A stretch of 64,000 bases of DNA from contig NZ_JAPHEH010000001.1 in assembly GCF_029607905.1 (NCBI RefSeq), forward strand, positions 2,385,530 to 2,449,529, read 5' to 3'. The translations under genes and the position numbers were made by a program. This document shows positions 25,163-34,345 of the stretch, piece after piece. The stretch is from Thiovibrio frasassiensis (GTDB taxonomy: Bacteria; Desulfobacterota; Desulfobulbia; Desulfobulbales; Desulfurivibrionaceae). How positions within the stretch are numbered: the first letter of the stretch is position 1; each line of letters starts with the position of its first letter. The notes beneath the pieces are model-generated. The model searched no databases, was not told the origin of the DNA, and saw only the letters and a program-made list of their open reading frames with translations.

Positions 25163-25678
25163 ATGAAAGAGTTTGGCGGCAAAGCGCTGTTTCTTGACAG
25201 AAACGACATCAATACCGACGAGATCATCCCGGCCAAGTACCTGACCGAAAACACCAAGCTGGCCCTGCAGCCCTATATCCTGGAAGACCTGAAATTGGGG
25301 GGCTTTGACCCGCGCAAGGATATCGCGGGCAAGGGGGTTATCATCACCCGGGCCAATTTCGGCTGCGGTTCCTCACGGGAGCATGCGGTCTGGGTTTTCG
25401 AGGTCAACGACATCAACGTGGTCATCGCCGAGAGTTTTGCCCGCATCTTCCGGCAGAACATGTACAACTGCGGCATGCTGGCCATCGAGCTGCCGAAAAA
25501 GGATATCGAGACCCTTTTTGGTCTGGGGGAGTCGGTGGAGGTTAAAGTGGATCTGGCCGGTTGCACGCTTACGGCCCAGGGCAGCAAGAAGGTGGCGATC
25601 TCCTTTAATCTGAACGAGTTCGACAAAAATCTCGTGGAAGCAGGCGGTTGGCTTGCCTATGCGGATAAAAACTATTAG
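25163..25678 (+). CDS. leuD: 3-isopropylmalate dehydratase small subunit
   Basis: A 171-residue swivelling-domain subunit that completes the LeuCD enzyme. Diagnostic segments are DRNDINTDEIIPAKYLT near the N-terminus and the NFGCGSSREHAVW motif near residue 68, which binds the substrate carboxylate. Length matches the short LeuD class that pairs with the short LeuC. It is cotranscribed with leuC, and an intrinsic terminator follows 28 bp after the stop. No leuB or leuA is in the window. Confidence 0.95.
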   Translation: MKEFGGKALFLDRNDINTDEIIPAKYLTENTKLALQPYILEDLKLGGFDPRKDIAGKGVIITRANFGCGSSREHAVWVFEVNDINVVIAESFARIFRQNMYNCGMLAIELPKKDIETLFGLGESVEVKVDLAGCTLTAQGSKKVAISFNLNEFDKNLVEAGGWLAYADKNY

Positions 25679-25705
25679 GTTTTATCGGGGATGATTGCTC
25701 CTCAA

Positions 25706-25745
25706 ATGCCGGTATGGGGCTCTGGTCCTGTAACCGGCATTTTTT
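25706..25745 (+). terminator. Rho-independent terminator after leuD
   Basis: The stem ATGCCGGT (25706-25713) pairs with ACCGGCAT (25733-25740), followed directly by TTTTT. It is the expected end of the leuCD transcript. Confidence 0.8.
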
Positions 25746-25767
25746 ATCCGAATACCAATCATTTTCC

Positions 25768-26168
25768 TGTTCATTTCTTTGCTTGCCCAAAGAAACGAAC
25801 CAAAGAAAAGGCCCCCTGTGTCTCTTGTCCCGCCGTTGGCGGGATGCCCTGCGCTCCTCGATGCTGCCGGGGCTTTGCAAACTCGCTGCGCTCAAACAGT
25901 GCAAATCCCCTTTTCGGCAGCCTCTCCGGTGCTCGGCTGCGTGCCAATGGGAATTCTCTTCCCTCCCCCATTTGTCCTGCCGCGCCTCGCAGGCGAGGGC
26001 GGGAAAAGACGCGGGAGGTAAGCGAAGACTCCGACTGTCTGAGGGCGAAGCCCGAGTTTTTCCGCGTCCCGCCCTCGACGAGAAGCAAGGGAAGCCCGCA
26101 GGGCCAGGACTGGCTGGGGTGCCTTTTTCTTGTTTCTTCTTTTGGGCACGCAAAAGAAGAAAGAAAAC
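25768..26168. mobile_element. About 400-bp non-coding element with imperfect terminal inverted repeats
   Basis: The left end (TTTCTTTGCTTGCCCAAAGA, continuing to AAAGAAAAGGCCCC) and the reverse complement of the right end (TTTGCGTGCCCAAAAGAAGA, continuing to AAGAAAAAGGCACC) align over about 45 bp. A second inverted pair (GGCGAGGGCGGG near 25992 and CCCGCCCTCG near 26068) lies inside. No transposase or convincing protein is encoded; long frames in several phases look like composition artefacts. It has the form of a MITE or a large palindromic intergenic repeat. The ribosome site of the following methyltransferase gene starts only a few bases after the right end. Confidence 0.6.
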
Positions 26169-26183
26169 AGTGCGGAGTAGCCG

Positions 26184-27527
26184 ATGAGCAAATCCGTGGA
26201 ACTCACGGTTGACAAGGTAATCAAGGGTGGCCTTGGCCTGGGGCGTCTGTCCGATGGCCAGGTGGTCATGGTGCCGCGCGTGCTGCCCGGAGAGAGGGTG
26301 CGGGTGCAACTGCGCCGTCAGCACAAGCAGTACCAGGAAGCGGACCTCTTGGAGGTGCTTACCCCCTCGGAGCACCGGATACCTCCCATTTGCTCGGTGT
26401 ACGACACCTGCGGCGGCTGCGATTTCCAGCACGCCACCTATGAAGAGCAGCTCCGCCTGAAAAACGGAATCCTTGGGGAGACCCTCTGCCGGGCCGGGTT
26501 GTGCCGGGAGGAAGAGCTTCCCGCTCTTTTGGGAGCCCCCCTGGCCTCGCCCCAGCCCTTTGGCTATCGGCAGCGGATCAGATTGCAGGTGGCGCAGGGA
26601 GTGGTGGGATATTTCGGCCGCCAGAGCCACAGCCTGGTCCCTGTTTCCCGCTGCCCCCTGGCCGGAGAGGGCATCAATTCGGTACTTGCCGACCTTTTAA
26701 AGAGCAGACCGTTCCAGTCCCTTATGGTCTTGGCCTCGGCCATCGAGCTGCTCGAAAACCCCGGTCACAACTCGGTTATCCTGCTCATCCATTACACCAG
26801 AAAAACCCGGCCCGCCGAGCACCAGGCCGCCAAACTCTTATGCCAGACGTTGCCCAAGCTTGCGGCAGTGATCTTCAGCGTGGAAGGCCAGACCAAGGGG
26901 CCGTATTTCACCGAGAGGGGAGAGGTTCAGCCAAGCGAGCTGCGGGTGGAGTTTTCCCTGCCTGGTGAGCTGTGCGGTCAGCCCTTGACCCTTGGCCTGG
27001 AACCAGGGGGGTTCTGCCAGGTGAATCTTGGCCAGAACGAAAACTGCATCAAGCTGTTGCTGGAGTGGACCCGGGAGATGCAGCCTGCCAAGGTGCTGGA
27101 TCTTTTCTGCGGCATGGGCAACTTCTCCCTTCCCCTGTCCATGCAGGGTTGGGAGGTGACCGGCATGGACATGCAGCGCTCCACCATCCGCAGCGGTGTG
27201 CGCAATGCCGAGGCCGCAGGGCTTGGTGACCGCTGCCAATTCAGCCAGGAAAGCGCCACCAAGGCAGCCAGACGTCTGCTGGCCGAAAAGTCCACCTTTG
27301 ATTGCCTCCTCCTCGACCCGCCCCGTTCCGGCTGCGCCGACCTCATCCCCCTGCTGCCCGGTCTTAACGCCCGGCAGATCATCTACATCTCCTGCGACCC
27401 CGCCACCCTGGCCCGTGATCTGGCCGGGCTTATCCAGGCCGGCTACCGTCTGGCCGAAGTCCGTCTGGTGGACATGTTCCCGCAAACCGCCCATCAGGAA
27501 ACCATGGTGCGGTTGGAACGGGAATAG
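26184..27527 (+). CDS. 23S rRNA (uracil-C5)-methyltransferase of the RlmD/RumA family
   Basis: A 447-residue RNA m5U methyltransferase. A TRAM-type RNA-binding domain occupies about residues 1-60. Iron-sulfur cysteines follow (C70, C76, C79 in CSVYDTCGGC). The C-terminal SAM-dependent domain has LDLFCGMGNFSLPLS, LLLDPPRSGC and the catalytic-cysteine loop ISCDPATLARDL. Whether it is RlmD, RlmC or a tRNA enzyme cannot be decided from motifs alone. The ribosome site GGAG is 6 bases before the ATG. It follows the palindromic element and precedes an AT-rich patch. Confidence 0.9.
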   Translation: MSKSVELTVDKVIKGGLGLGRLSDGQVVMVPRVLPGERVRVQLRRQHKQYQEADLLEVLTPSEHRIPPICSVYDTCGGCDFQHATYEEQLRLKNGILGETLCRAGLCREEELPALLGAPLASPQPFGYRQRIRLQVAQGVVGYFGRQSHSLVPVSRCPLAGEGINSVLADLLKSRPFQSLMVLASAIELLENPGHNSVILLIHYTRKTRPAEHQAAKLLCQTLPKLAAVIFSVEGQTKGPYFTERGEVQPSELRVEFSLPGELCGQPLTLGLEPGGFCQVNLGQNENCIKLLLEWTREMQPAKVLDLFCGMGNFSLPLSMQGWEVTGMDMQRSTIRSGVRNAEAAGLGDRCQFSQESATKAARRLLAEKSTFDCLLLDPPRSGCADLIPLLPGLNARQIIYISCDPATLARDLAGLIQAGYRLAEVRLVDMFPQTAHQETMVRLERE

Positions 27528-27637
27528 GGGGATGTTTTCTTTTGACTTCCCTTGTCCTATCCCATAGGATCGCAATATATGGAAATCAACTAGCGAAAAT
27601 ACAATTTATTACAGTGTTACATCTTAAGGGAGGGGGC

Positions 27638-28291
27638 GTGAGACGGAGCATAGATGGCGCGATCTTTTTGGCAGGACTTACGGCCATTTTGTATACATGG
27701 AGTACAGCAGCATACAATGGATATTTAGACGTTGCGAAGCTTGATGCGGACATGATGGAGCGTAGCTTTCATCAAGTGATTTATGGAGGATTATTAGTCT
27801 CTTTTGGTCCTATTTTACTTCTCGCAATACTATCTGCTATTGCCTTGTATGTGTATTCACATGCTTTGTTACCAAGTTACATTGATTGGATTCGAGGTAG
27901 TGTTAAAATAAAAAGAAAAGTTGTAAAAGTTCGACGGTTTTGGGCCGGGAAAAGAAATTCTCCTCCTATAGAGCTTAGGGCAAAATCAATTTTTAGCAAA
28001 GCTGCATTATTGACTTTGTTTGGGGTTGCCTATATTTTTAGCCTCGTATACTTCGAGCGAAATGGAAGCCAGAAAGCTAAAGATGATATAGAGACACATA
28101 TCAAACATGAAAACAAGCCAGTTCAAATGATTAAAGTTGAATTAAACCAAAAAATAAGGATCTTAAAATTGCTCAAATGTGGAACAAGAAATTGCGCAGG
28201 TATTGAGGAAGGCACGAATGAAATTTACTACTTTCCTAGTTTTAATAGTTTTTCATACAAAATAGAAAATGTAATGCCGGTATCAAATTGA
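27638..28291 (+). CDS. Unknown membrane protein in AT-rich patch
   Basis: A 217-residue protein of no recognised family. I chose the GTG at 27638 because a strong ribosome site (AAGGGAGGGGG) is directly upstream; a TTG at 27542 lacks one. Three hydrophobic segments are visible: IFLAGLTAILYTWSTAAY, LLVSFGPILLLAILSAIALY and AALLTLFGVAYIFSLVYF, with a basic loop (RGSVKIKRKVVKVRRF) between the last two and a C-terminal soluble domain containing KLLKCGTRNCAG. The gene is much richer in A+T than its neighbours, suggesting horizontal transfer. An HNH nuclease gene follows after 52 bp. Confidence 0.65.
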   Translation: MRRSIDGAIFLAGLTAILYTWSTAAYNGYLDVAKLDADMMERSFHQVIYGGLLVSFGPILLLAILSAIALYVYSHALLPSYIDWIRGSVKIKRKVVKVRRFWAGKRNSPPIELRAKSIFSKAALLTLFGVAYIFSLVYFERNGSQKAKDDIETHIKHENKPVQMIKVELNQKIRILKLLKCGTRNCAGIEEGTNEIYYFPSFNSFSYKIENVMPVSN

Positions 28292-28343
28292 TCTCGTTAC
28301 GCTCCGTTTCATTTGGCAATTTACACCGACGTTGGGCTATAAA

Positions 28344-28778
28344 ATGAAACAGCTCCATCTCTATATATCCAATGATGAGCCAGAGCCTCAAAAAGACAAA
28401 AGGGCTTTTGACACTTCCCTAGGATCTCCAAGTCCAGAAATGGGCTACGAAAAGTATCTGCAATCCCAAGAATGGCACAACAAACGAAAGTATGCCATAT
28501 ACAAGGCAGGCCATCGTTGTCAGAGATGCGGTAAGAGCCCGAAAATTCTTCAAGTCCACCATAAACATTACGACACTTTATATCGCGAAAGACTTGAAGA
28601 CATTGAGGTCTTGTGCGTCTCTTGCCATCGTGTAGCAGACGGTGACCGTGAATATTGGTCAGCATTTGAAACGTGGGCATATAAAGTTTACGGAGAATAC
28701 TGGTACGACTACGACGAAGAAAGGCTCCGAGAGGCGTTTGATGATTGGTTTGAGGAGAAAGAAAATGATTATTGGTGA
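28344..28778 (+). CDS. HNH endonuclease-like protein
   Basis: A 144-residue protein with a zinc-stabilised HNH nuclease core: CQRCGKSPKILQVHHKHYDT, then LEDIEVLCVSCHR. The two CxxC pairs would bind zinc and the HH of VHHKHY is the catalytic HNH histidine pair. The tail is highly acidic and aromatic (YGEYWYDYDEERL). The start at ATG 28344 is preferred, although no clear ribosome site is visible. It is less GC-rich than the flanking chromosome, like the preceding membrane protein gene. It could be a stand-alone restriction-type or mobile-element nuclease; its substrate is unknown. Confidence 0.8.
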   Translation: MKQLHLYISNDEPEPQKDKRAFDTSLGSPSPEMGYEKYLQSQEWHNKRKYAIYKAGHRCQRCGKSPKILQVHHKHYDTLYRERLEDIEVLCVSCHRVADGDREYWSAFETWAYKVYGEYWYDYDEERLREAFDDWFEEKENDYW

Positions 28779-28860
28779 TCTGGGAATTCCAGGGACTGCA
28801 TGCTAATAGGCCGGGCTGTGTGATTCGTTGATTTTTTTCTGCAAGGAATAAGGGGAACCG

Positions 28861-29460
28861 ATGCAAAAACAGGTTAGCCGGTGTCCTTGGGTTGATCCCA
28901 CCAAAAAAGATTACCTCGATTATCACGACCGAGAATGGGGTGTTCCTGTTCACGACGACCACCGCTTGTTCGAGTTCCTCACTCTAGAAGGCGCCCAGGC
29001 AGGGTTGAGTTGGTACACCGTGCTGCGCAAGCGGGGAAATTATCGCCTCGCCTTTGATCACTTCGACCCGGAAAAGGTGGCGCGATATGACGAGTCGCAG
29101 GTGGCAGCACTTCTGGGCAATCCCGGGATTATCCGCAATCGGCTGAAGGTACTGGCCGCAATCAATAACGCCCAAAGGTTTCTTGAGGTCCAGGAGGCAT
29201 TCGGCAGTTTCGCTACCTATATGTGGCGGTTTGTTGATGGCAGGCCGATTGTGCATGAAATCAGAACGTTGAGCGATTACCCGGCTACCAGCCCGGAATC
29301 AGAGGCGATGAGCAAGGATCTGCGCCAGCGAGGGTTTAAATTCGTGGGCTCCACGATTTGCTATGCCCATATGCAGGCCATTGGGATGGTGAACGACCAC
29401 AGCGTGGATTGTTTCCGCAGGCAGGAGATTATTGCTGCCTATGCTGGGATGGGGAGCTGA
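28861..29460 (+). CDS. tag: DNA-3-methyladenine glycosylase I
   Basis: A 199-residue Tag-family base-excision enzyme that removes 3-methyladenine from DNA. Diagnostic parts are the N-terminal RCPWVDPTKKDYLDYHDREW, where the conserved cysteine starts the zinc site, FEFLTLEGAQAGLSWYTVLRK, and the C-terminal FVGSTICYAHMQAIGMVNDH whose cysteine and histidine complete the zinc snap. Length is normal for the family (about 187-200). AAGGAATAAGGGG lies upstream of the ATG. It appears to be a single gene. Confidence 0.95.
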   Translation: MQKQVSRCPWVDPTKKDYLDYHDREWGVPVHDDHRLFEFLTLEGAQAGLSWYTVLRKRGNYRLAFDHFDPEKVARYDESQVAALLGNPGIIRNRLKVLAAINNAQRFLEVQEAFGSFATYMWRFVDGRPIVHEIRTLSDYPATSPESEAMSKDLRQRGFKFVGSTICYAHMQAIGMVNDHSVDCFRRQEIIAAYAGMGS

Positions 29461-29605
29461 GTATTCCGGGGGAGCTACAGGTGGGTGCATTTCAGGCTAT
29501 AAGCCTTTACTGCGCCAAATATTTTTTACAGATGAGAATTTTAGATTATAATCCGAAGGACCCTATTGTCTCCCCTTTGAATGTTAACCAGAAAAAAGGA
29601 GCAAG

Positions 29606-29884
29606 ATGAAAGTCCAAATCGAATCAATCTTCCCGTCAAGTGAATCCCCCCGCTACCTGTTCGGCAAGATCGGCAAGAAAAGCACTGATGAATACGTGGT
29701 GTTCTCGCCAATGGATACTGGGTCGGATTTCGATCTCAACGATATCGTTAAATTTGTCAAAGTATCCCAAGGTCCGGTTGAAGCAATAAATCAAACCAAA
29801 AATAAAACCGCCTTGGTTGGCATCCACGACATCTGTATTAACAAAGACGTCATCAGGGTGCGATACGATTCGCAATTCCCCTGA
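29606..29884 (+). CDS. Small hypothetical protein
   Basis: A 92-residue soluble protein without recognised family. It has a good ribosome site (AAAAAAGGAGCAAG) right before the ATG and a compact beta-rich pattern (YLFGKIGKKSTDEYVVFSP, DIVKFVKVSQGPVEAI, VIRVRYDSQFP), so it is probably a real gene. It lies convergent with dacB and 146 bp after tag. Its function is unknown. Confidence 0.6.
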   Translation: MKVQIESIFPSSESPRYLFGKIGKKSTDEYVVFSPMDTGSDFDLNDIVKFVKVSQGPVEAINQTKNKTALVGIHDICINKDVIRVRYDSQFP

Positions 29885-29916
29885 AATCGGCCGGTAACAA
29901 CCAATCTTTGCACAAT

Positions 29917-31170
29917 TCAGTTCTTGCGCCTCCCCTTGGCCCCGTGCATGGCACCAAGCAGCTCCAGCACCTGATCCCTGGTGTTTTTCGGCTGGTTGAG
30001 GAGGAGGACAAAACTGTCCAGCCCGCGCGCTCCGGCAAAATATCCGGCATACCCGTACACCCCGGTCATGGTGCCGGACTTGCGCTGGCAGTTGTTCTCA
30101 AAAGGCAGCAGCCCGGCATGGGGCTTGAATGCCTCCAGGATGGCGAGCATTCCCCTTGGCGTCACCCGGTTCTGCCGAGAGAGGCCGGAGCCTTCGCGGA
30201 CCACGATATCCTTTTCCGAAAGTCCCAACTCATTGCGGTAAAATTCGGTCATGGCCCGCTGCCCCTTGTCCCAGGTGGCGGGCCAGCCGTACTCTTTGGC
30301 GCCTATGGCCAGGAAAAGCTGGTTGGCGATGAAGTTGTTGGAGTACTTGAGCAGCCCGGTGAGCACCTCGTCCAGACTCTTGCTTGAGGCGTGCTCGTAC
30401 AGCAGCTTGAGCCCCTCGGGCACCGGGCCGGGGATGATCTCCCCGCGCATTGTCACCCCCTGTTTCTTGCACATGGCAGCGAAGAGCTCCCCAACATAGC
30501 GCAGGCTTTGGTTGGAGCTGGCTGTGGCGTTGACCCGATGGGTGCCGGGCGGCAGCCCCTGCGCCAACTCGCGCATCAGCGGCAGGGTAGGGGTCTGCTC
30601 CTCTGCGGAACGCACCCCACTATCCGCGGACTTGATGAAATTGATGGTGTTGAAGTTCACCGCCAGGCAGCTGTTCTGGGCATCATAGGGGTTCAGGGTA
30701 TTGCTGGCCCCCTCGGTCCCGTTGCCAAGCCGGCAGCCGCTGTCGTCGACATGGATATTTCGGACTGCGGTAAGCCCGCGGACCCGGAGAGAGGCAACAA
30801 TCAGGGCCACCTCTTCGGAAACCAGCAACGGGTCAGCCAACCCCTGGATATAGAGGTCCTGATCATTATCGAGGTAGAAGCGGGTGGTGAAGCGGTACTC
30901 CTTGCCCAAGATCCGGATGGCAGCTAGGGCCGTGCCGATTTTCTGGACGCTGGCCGGCATGAACTGGCTGTCCGGGTTGCGCTCATATATAGTGGCCCCG
31001 TTTCTGGTCAGGATAATCCCGCCGTTCTCCACCAAAGTATCAAGACTCTGCCCCCCTCCGGCAAAGAGCGAACCGGGCAGGGCGAGACACAACCCCAGGC
31101 TGAGAAAAAAAACGCGCCGCGTGGCCCCCTGTTTCCAGAGCAACAATGCGGAAATGCTCCTTTTTTTCAT
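29917..31170 (-). CDS. dacB: D-alanyl-D-alanine carboxypeptidase/endopeptidase, PBP4 family
   Basis: A 417-residue exported serine peptidase of family S13 that trims or cleaves peptidoglycan cross-links. The active-site triad motifs are SVQK (S74-K77), YSNN in GLLKYSNNFIANQ near residue 290, and KSGT in CQRKSGTMTG near 365. An N-terminal signal segment (VFFLSLGLCLALPGSLFA) follows a short basic leader. It is somewhat shorter than E. coli PBP4 (477 residues). It is a single gene, divergent from the rubrerythrin gene with about 200 bp between. Confidence 0.92.
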   Translation of the reverse strand: MKKRSISALLLWKQGATRRVFFLSLGLCLALPGSLFAGGGQSLDTLVENGGIILTRNGATIYERNPDSQFMPASVQKIGTALAAIRILGKEYRFTTRFYLDNDQDLYIQGLADPLLVSEEVALIVASLRVRGLTAVRNIHVDDSGCRLGNGTEGASNTLNPYDAQNSCLAVNFNTINFIKSADSGVRSAEEQTPTLPLMRELAQGLPPGTHRVNATASSNQSLRYVGELFAAMCKKQGVTMRGEIIPGPVPEGLKLLYEHASSKSLDEVLTGLLKYSNNFIANQLFLAIGAKEYGWPATWDKGQRAMTEFYRNELGLSEKDIVVREGSGLSRQNRVTPRGMLAILEAFKPHAGLLPFENNCQRKSGTMTGVYGYAGYFAGARGLDSFVLLLNQPKNTRDQVLELLGAMHGAKGRRKN

Positions 31171-31375
31171 ACCGTTTTCCCTGCCTTCGACAAATGAATT
31201 AAAATAGTGACAGCATAACCGTCCGGCCGGTATTATCGGACAACAGTGGCGGGTTCAGGTTCGCATCCGCTTCATTTAAAAGCCTTTTCTCGCAAACACA
31301 ACCATTGTTTTTTATGCCGCAACCCTGATGGGCCCGGCGGAAAGAACCTCAACCCTCAGAAAAAGGAGAAACCCC

Positions 31376-31870
31376 ATGAGCAAGACCGAGAAGAATCTTT
31401 GGGAGGCCTTTGCCGGAGAATCCCAGGCAAATCGCAAGTATCTGGCCTTTGCCGACAAAGCGGACAAGGAAGGGCACAAGCAAGTCGCCAGACTTTTTCG
31501 TGCCGCGGCCCACGCGGAAACCATCCACGCCCACGCCCATCTCCGGGCCCTCAAAGCCATCGGCGATACCGCCGCCAACCTGAAAGAGGCCATCGGCGGC
31601 GAGACCGAGGAATTCCAGAACATGTATCCGGGGATGATTGCCGCAGCCAAGGAAGAAGGACACAAGGCGGGCGAGCGCAGTTTCAGCTATGCCAACGAGG
31701 TGGAAAAAATCCATGCCGCCCTGTACCAGAAGGCTCTCGACAGCCTGGACAACGAGAAGGAGACCGACGTCCATGTCTGTTCGGTATGCGGCTACACCTG
31801 CGAGGGCGAAGCGCCGGAAAAATGTCCGGTGTGCGGTGCCAGTCAGCGGGCTTTTGAGAAGATCGCCTAA
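31376..31870 (+). CDS. rbr: Rubrerythrin
   Basis: A 164-residue peroxide-scavenging protein of anaerobes. The ferritin-like diiron domain carries EAFAGESQANRKYLAFADKA and HAHAHLRALKAIG carboxylate/histidine ligands, and the C-terminal rubredoxin-like domain has CSVCGYTCEGEAPEKCPVCG with two CxxC iron-binding pairs. The start at 31376 follows an AAAAGGAG ribosome site. The HDOD gene begins 5 bp after the stop, so the two are cotranscribed. This supports an anaerobic or oxygen-sensitive lifestyle. Confidence 0.95.
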   Translation: MSKTEKNLWEAFAGESQANRKYLAFADKADKEGHKQVARLFRAAAHAETIHAHAHLRALKAIGDTAANLKEAIGGETEEFQNMYPGMIAAAKEEGHKAGERSFSYANEVEKIHAALYQKALDSLDNEKETDVHVCSVCGYTCEGEAPEKCPVCGASQRAFEKIA

Positions 31871-31875
31871 CTGAA

Positions 31876-32727
31876 ATGACTATTTCCCTCGGCAAGCGGC
31901 TTGAGCAGCTGGACGATCTGCCTTCTCTGCCCCAGAGTCTGCATCAGGTTTTAAGTGAGCTCGAGGCGGACGGCTCAACCGCAGCCTCTTTGGAGTGCAT
32001 CATCGGCGAAGATCCGCTGCTCACCGCGCGAATCCTTCGGGTGGCGAATTCGCCGGCTTACGGCTCCGCGAAAGAAATCAGCAGTGTGGCCAGGGCGGTT
32101 ACCGTGCTGGGTTTTGATGAGGTTCGCAACCTGGTGGTGGCCTTATCCCTATCCGGTTCATTTTCTTCTGACCTGGGCGCGGATGGATTTAATATCCGGC
32201 AACTCTGGCTGCATCTGGTTGCCACCGCCAGGGTTGCCCAGCTTCTTGCCCAGCAGATTCCAACCCTCAAACCAGACGAGATGTTCACCGCCGGCTTGAT
32301 CCATGATCTGGGGCGGGTTCTATCCTGTCTCTATCTCCAGGAGGAGATGCGGGAGATTGTCGAGACCTGCAGAAACGAAGGGGTGTCCATGCTGGAAGCG
32401 GAGCAGAAGCTTGGCCTTTCCCATGCCGAGGTGGGAACCTTTCTTGCCGTCAAATGGGGGTTCAGCGATCTTCTGGCCAGTGTGGTCCGCTATCATCATG
32501 CCCCTGTCGGGGCGGGGAATCACGAGCAGGCTGCGGCTTTGGTCTTTCTTGCGGACAACATTACGAAAAAGTTGGGAATGGGCTGGGATCTGTCCGTGGA
32601 TAACGAGAAACTGCTGGTGCCACGATGTCTGGGGCTCAGCAGCGAGGCGGTCAAGGCGGCGGCCAAACGGTTGCACGAAGAAAAAGAGGATCTGGTTGCC
32701 AGATGGAGCCAGATCCTCTTCAGTTAG
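31876..32727 (+). CDS. HDOD-domain signalling protein
   Basis: A 283-residue cytosolic protein that is nearly all HDOD domain (about residues 12-220). Typical segments are LPSLPQSLHQVLSELE, DPLLTARILRVANSPAYG, ISSVARAVTVLGFDEVRNLV and FTAGLIHDLGRVLS. HDOD proteins are non-enzymatic HD-like scaffolds in stress, motility and second-messenger signalling. It follows rubrerythrin by 5 bp, which hints at a link with oxidative stress. Its end is 6 bp from the convergent cobA/hemD gene. Confidence 0.88.
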   Translation: MTISLGKRLEQLDDLPSLPQSLHQVLSELEADGSTAASLECIIGEDPLLTARILRVANSPAYGSAKEISSVARAVTVLGFDEVRNLVVALSLSGSFSSDLGADGFNIRQLWLHLVATARVAQLLAQQIPTLKPDEMFTAGLIHDLGRVLSCLYLQEEMREIVETCRNEGVSMLEAEQKLGLSHAEVGTFLAVKWGFSDLLASVVRYHHAPVGAGNHEQAAALVFLADNITKKLGMGWDLSVDNEKLLVPRCLGLSSEAVKAAAKRLHEEKEDLVARWSQILFS

Positions 32728-32733
32728 CTTCTC

Positions 32734-34281
32734 CTACCGGGCATAGAAATCGAGAATGCTTTCCACCAGCTCCGGAATGGTATAGGTCTTTGGCTGCACA
32801 TCGATGCTCAGCCCCGCCTTTTCCGCGGTTCTCGCGGTGATCGGGCCAATGGTCGCAATCTTGACCCCGGACAGCAAAGCATCACGCTCCGGCCCCAGCA
32901 TCTCAAGAAAATTGGTCACCGTCGACGAGCTGGTGAAGGTGACCATGTCGATCCCCCCTTCGGCCAGTTCCTGGCGCACCAGGTCATAATCCTTAGGCCG
33001 GACATTCTGATAAACCGGCACGATCGCAACCTCGGCCCCGTTCTCCTGGAGGATCTCCGGCAGGATCTCGCGGGCCTTCTTGGCCCGGGGCAGGAGGACC
33101 TTGCAGCCCCGCACCCCCTGCGCCACCATGCCGGCCGCCAATCCCTCGCCGGTGAATTCCTCGGGGATCAGATCGGCGACGAGGCCGTACTCTTTCAAAA
33201 TCTCGGCGGTGGCTGTGCCAACCACGGCGATCTTCGGCCCCGCCAGGGCGCGGCAATCCAAACCCTGTTCAAAAAGCCGGCTGAAGAAGAAGCGGATGGC
33301 GTTGATGCTGCTGAATACCAGCCACTGGTACTCGCCAATCCGGTTCAGTTCTGCATCCAGCGGCTCCCAGCTGTCCGGCGGGGCGAGGGCGATGGTGGCT
33401 CCCTCCACGCAGTCGGCGCCCTGATCTTCCAGGAGGCGGACCAGCTCGCTGGCCTGTTCGCGGGTCCGGGTGACAAGAATGCGTTTGCCGAACAGCGGCC
33501 TTTTCTCGAACCAATTGATGGTGTCGCGCAGCTTGACGACCTCGCCCACCACGATGAGGGCGGGCGGCTTGATCTTTTCGGCTTTAACCACCTCGGCGAT
33601 GGTGGCCAGGGTGCCGACCACCGAGCGCTGGATCGGGGTGGAGGCCCAGCGTACCACAACCACCGGGGTCTCCGGATCGCGGCCATATTTGATCAGATTT
33701 TCGGTGATAAAGGGAAGATTCTTGATCCCCATGTAAAAAACCAGGGTGCCGATGCCGGTGGCGATCTTGTCCCAGGCGATATTGGAGGTTTCCTTGGTCG
33801 GGTCCTCATGGCCGGTGACAAAGGCCACCGAGGCGGTGTAATCCCGGTGGGTGATGGGCACCCCCGCATAGGTGGCGGCGGCAGTGGCAGAGGTAACGCC
33901 CGGCACCACCTCAAAGGCGACGCCGTGTTTGGCCAGCTCTTCGATCTCCTCTCCGCCCCGACCGAAGATAAAGGGGTCGCCGCCTTTCAGCCGCACCACA
34001 ATCTTGCCGGCAGTGGCATGATCCACCAGCATCTGGTTGATCTCCTCCTGGGTGTGGGCGTGGCATTCACCGCCTTTTTTGCCGGCGTAGATCAGCTCGG
34101 CGTCCTTGGGTACGAACTTGAGCAGTTTGGGGGTGGCGAGATAGTCGTAGACCAGAACCTCGGCCCGTTTAAGGAGTTCCAGCCCCTTCACCGTAATCAG
34201 GGTGGGATCGCCGGGACCAGCGCCGATGAGATATACCTTGCCTCTGGATCGTGTCTTCTTTGGCTCGTTGTCTGTTTTCAT
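32734..34281 (-). CDS. Fused uroporphyrinogen-III C-methyltransferase / uroporphyrinogen-III synthase
   Basis: A 515-residue bifunctional protein. Residues about 12-250 are the SAM-dependent SUMT/CobA domain ([53 protein letters not shown]) leading to precorrin-2. Residues about 265-510 are a HemD-type synthase that closes the tetrapyrrole ring ([51 protein letters not shown]). The fusion is common in Geobacter-like and clostridial genomes. The start at 34281 was chosen; five further codons upstream run into a terminator-like hairpin. hemC is the next gene upstream in the same direction, so both act on one pathway to sirohaem, haem and cobalamin. Confidence 0.95.
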   Translation of the reverse strand: MKTDNEPKKTRSRGKVYLIGAGPGDPTLITVKGLELLKRAEVLVYDYLATPKLLKFVPKDAELIYAGKKGGECHAHTQEEINQMLVDHATAGKIVVRLKGGDPFIFGRGGEEIEELAKHGVAFEVVPGVTSATAAATYAGVPITHRDYTASVAFVTGHEDPTKETSNIAWDKIATGIGTLVFYMGIKNLPFITENLIKYGRDPETPVVVVRWASTPIQRSVVGTLATIAEVVKAEKIKPPALIVVGEVVKLRDTINWFEKRPLFGKRILVTRTREQASELVRLLEDQGADCVEGATIALAPPDSWEPLDAELNRIGEYQWLVFSSINAIRFFFSRLFEQGLDCRALAGPKIAVVGTATAEILKEYGLVADLIPEEFTGEGLAAGMVAQGVRGCKVLLPRAKKAREILPEILQENGAEVAIVPVYQNVRPKDYDLVRQELAEGGIDMVTFTSSSTVTNFLEMLGPERDALLSGVKIATIGPITARTAEKAGLSIDVQPKTYTIPELVESILDFYAR

Positions 34282-34294
34282 GATTCTTCTCAAC

Positions 34295-34317
34295 AAAAAA
34301 ACCGGCCTGGCCGGTTT
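34295..34317 (-). terminator. Hairpin plus U-run between hemC and cobA/hemD
   Basis: On the minus strand ACCGGCC and GGCCGGT form a near-continuous stem followed by six T. It lies between the hemC stop and the cobA/hemD start, ending only 14 bp before the latter's ATG. It may act as a terminator or attenuator inside the operon. Confidence 0.6.
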
Positions 34318-34345
34318 GGTTATGCGCCCGAGTATTGGGAGCGTC

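Noticed and set aside
25771-26212. Several 80-170 codon frames inside the palindromic element
   Set aside because: Open frames exist in most phases on both strands, as expected for a GC-rich inverted-repeat element, and none has a recognisable domain.
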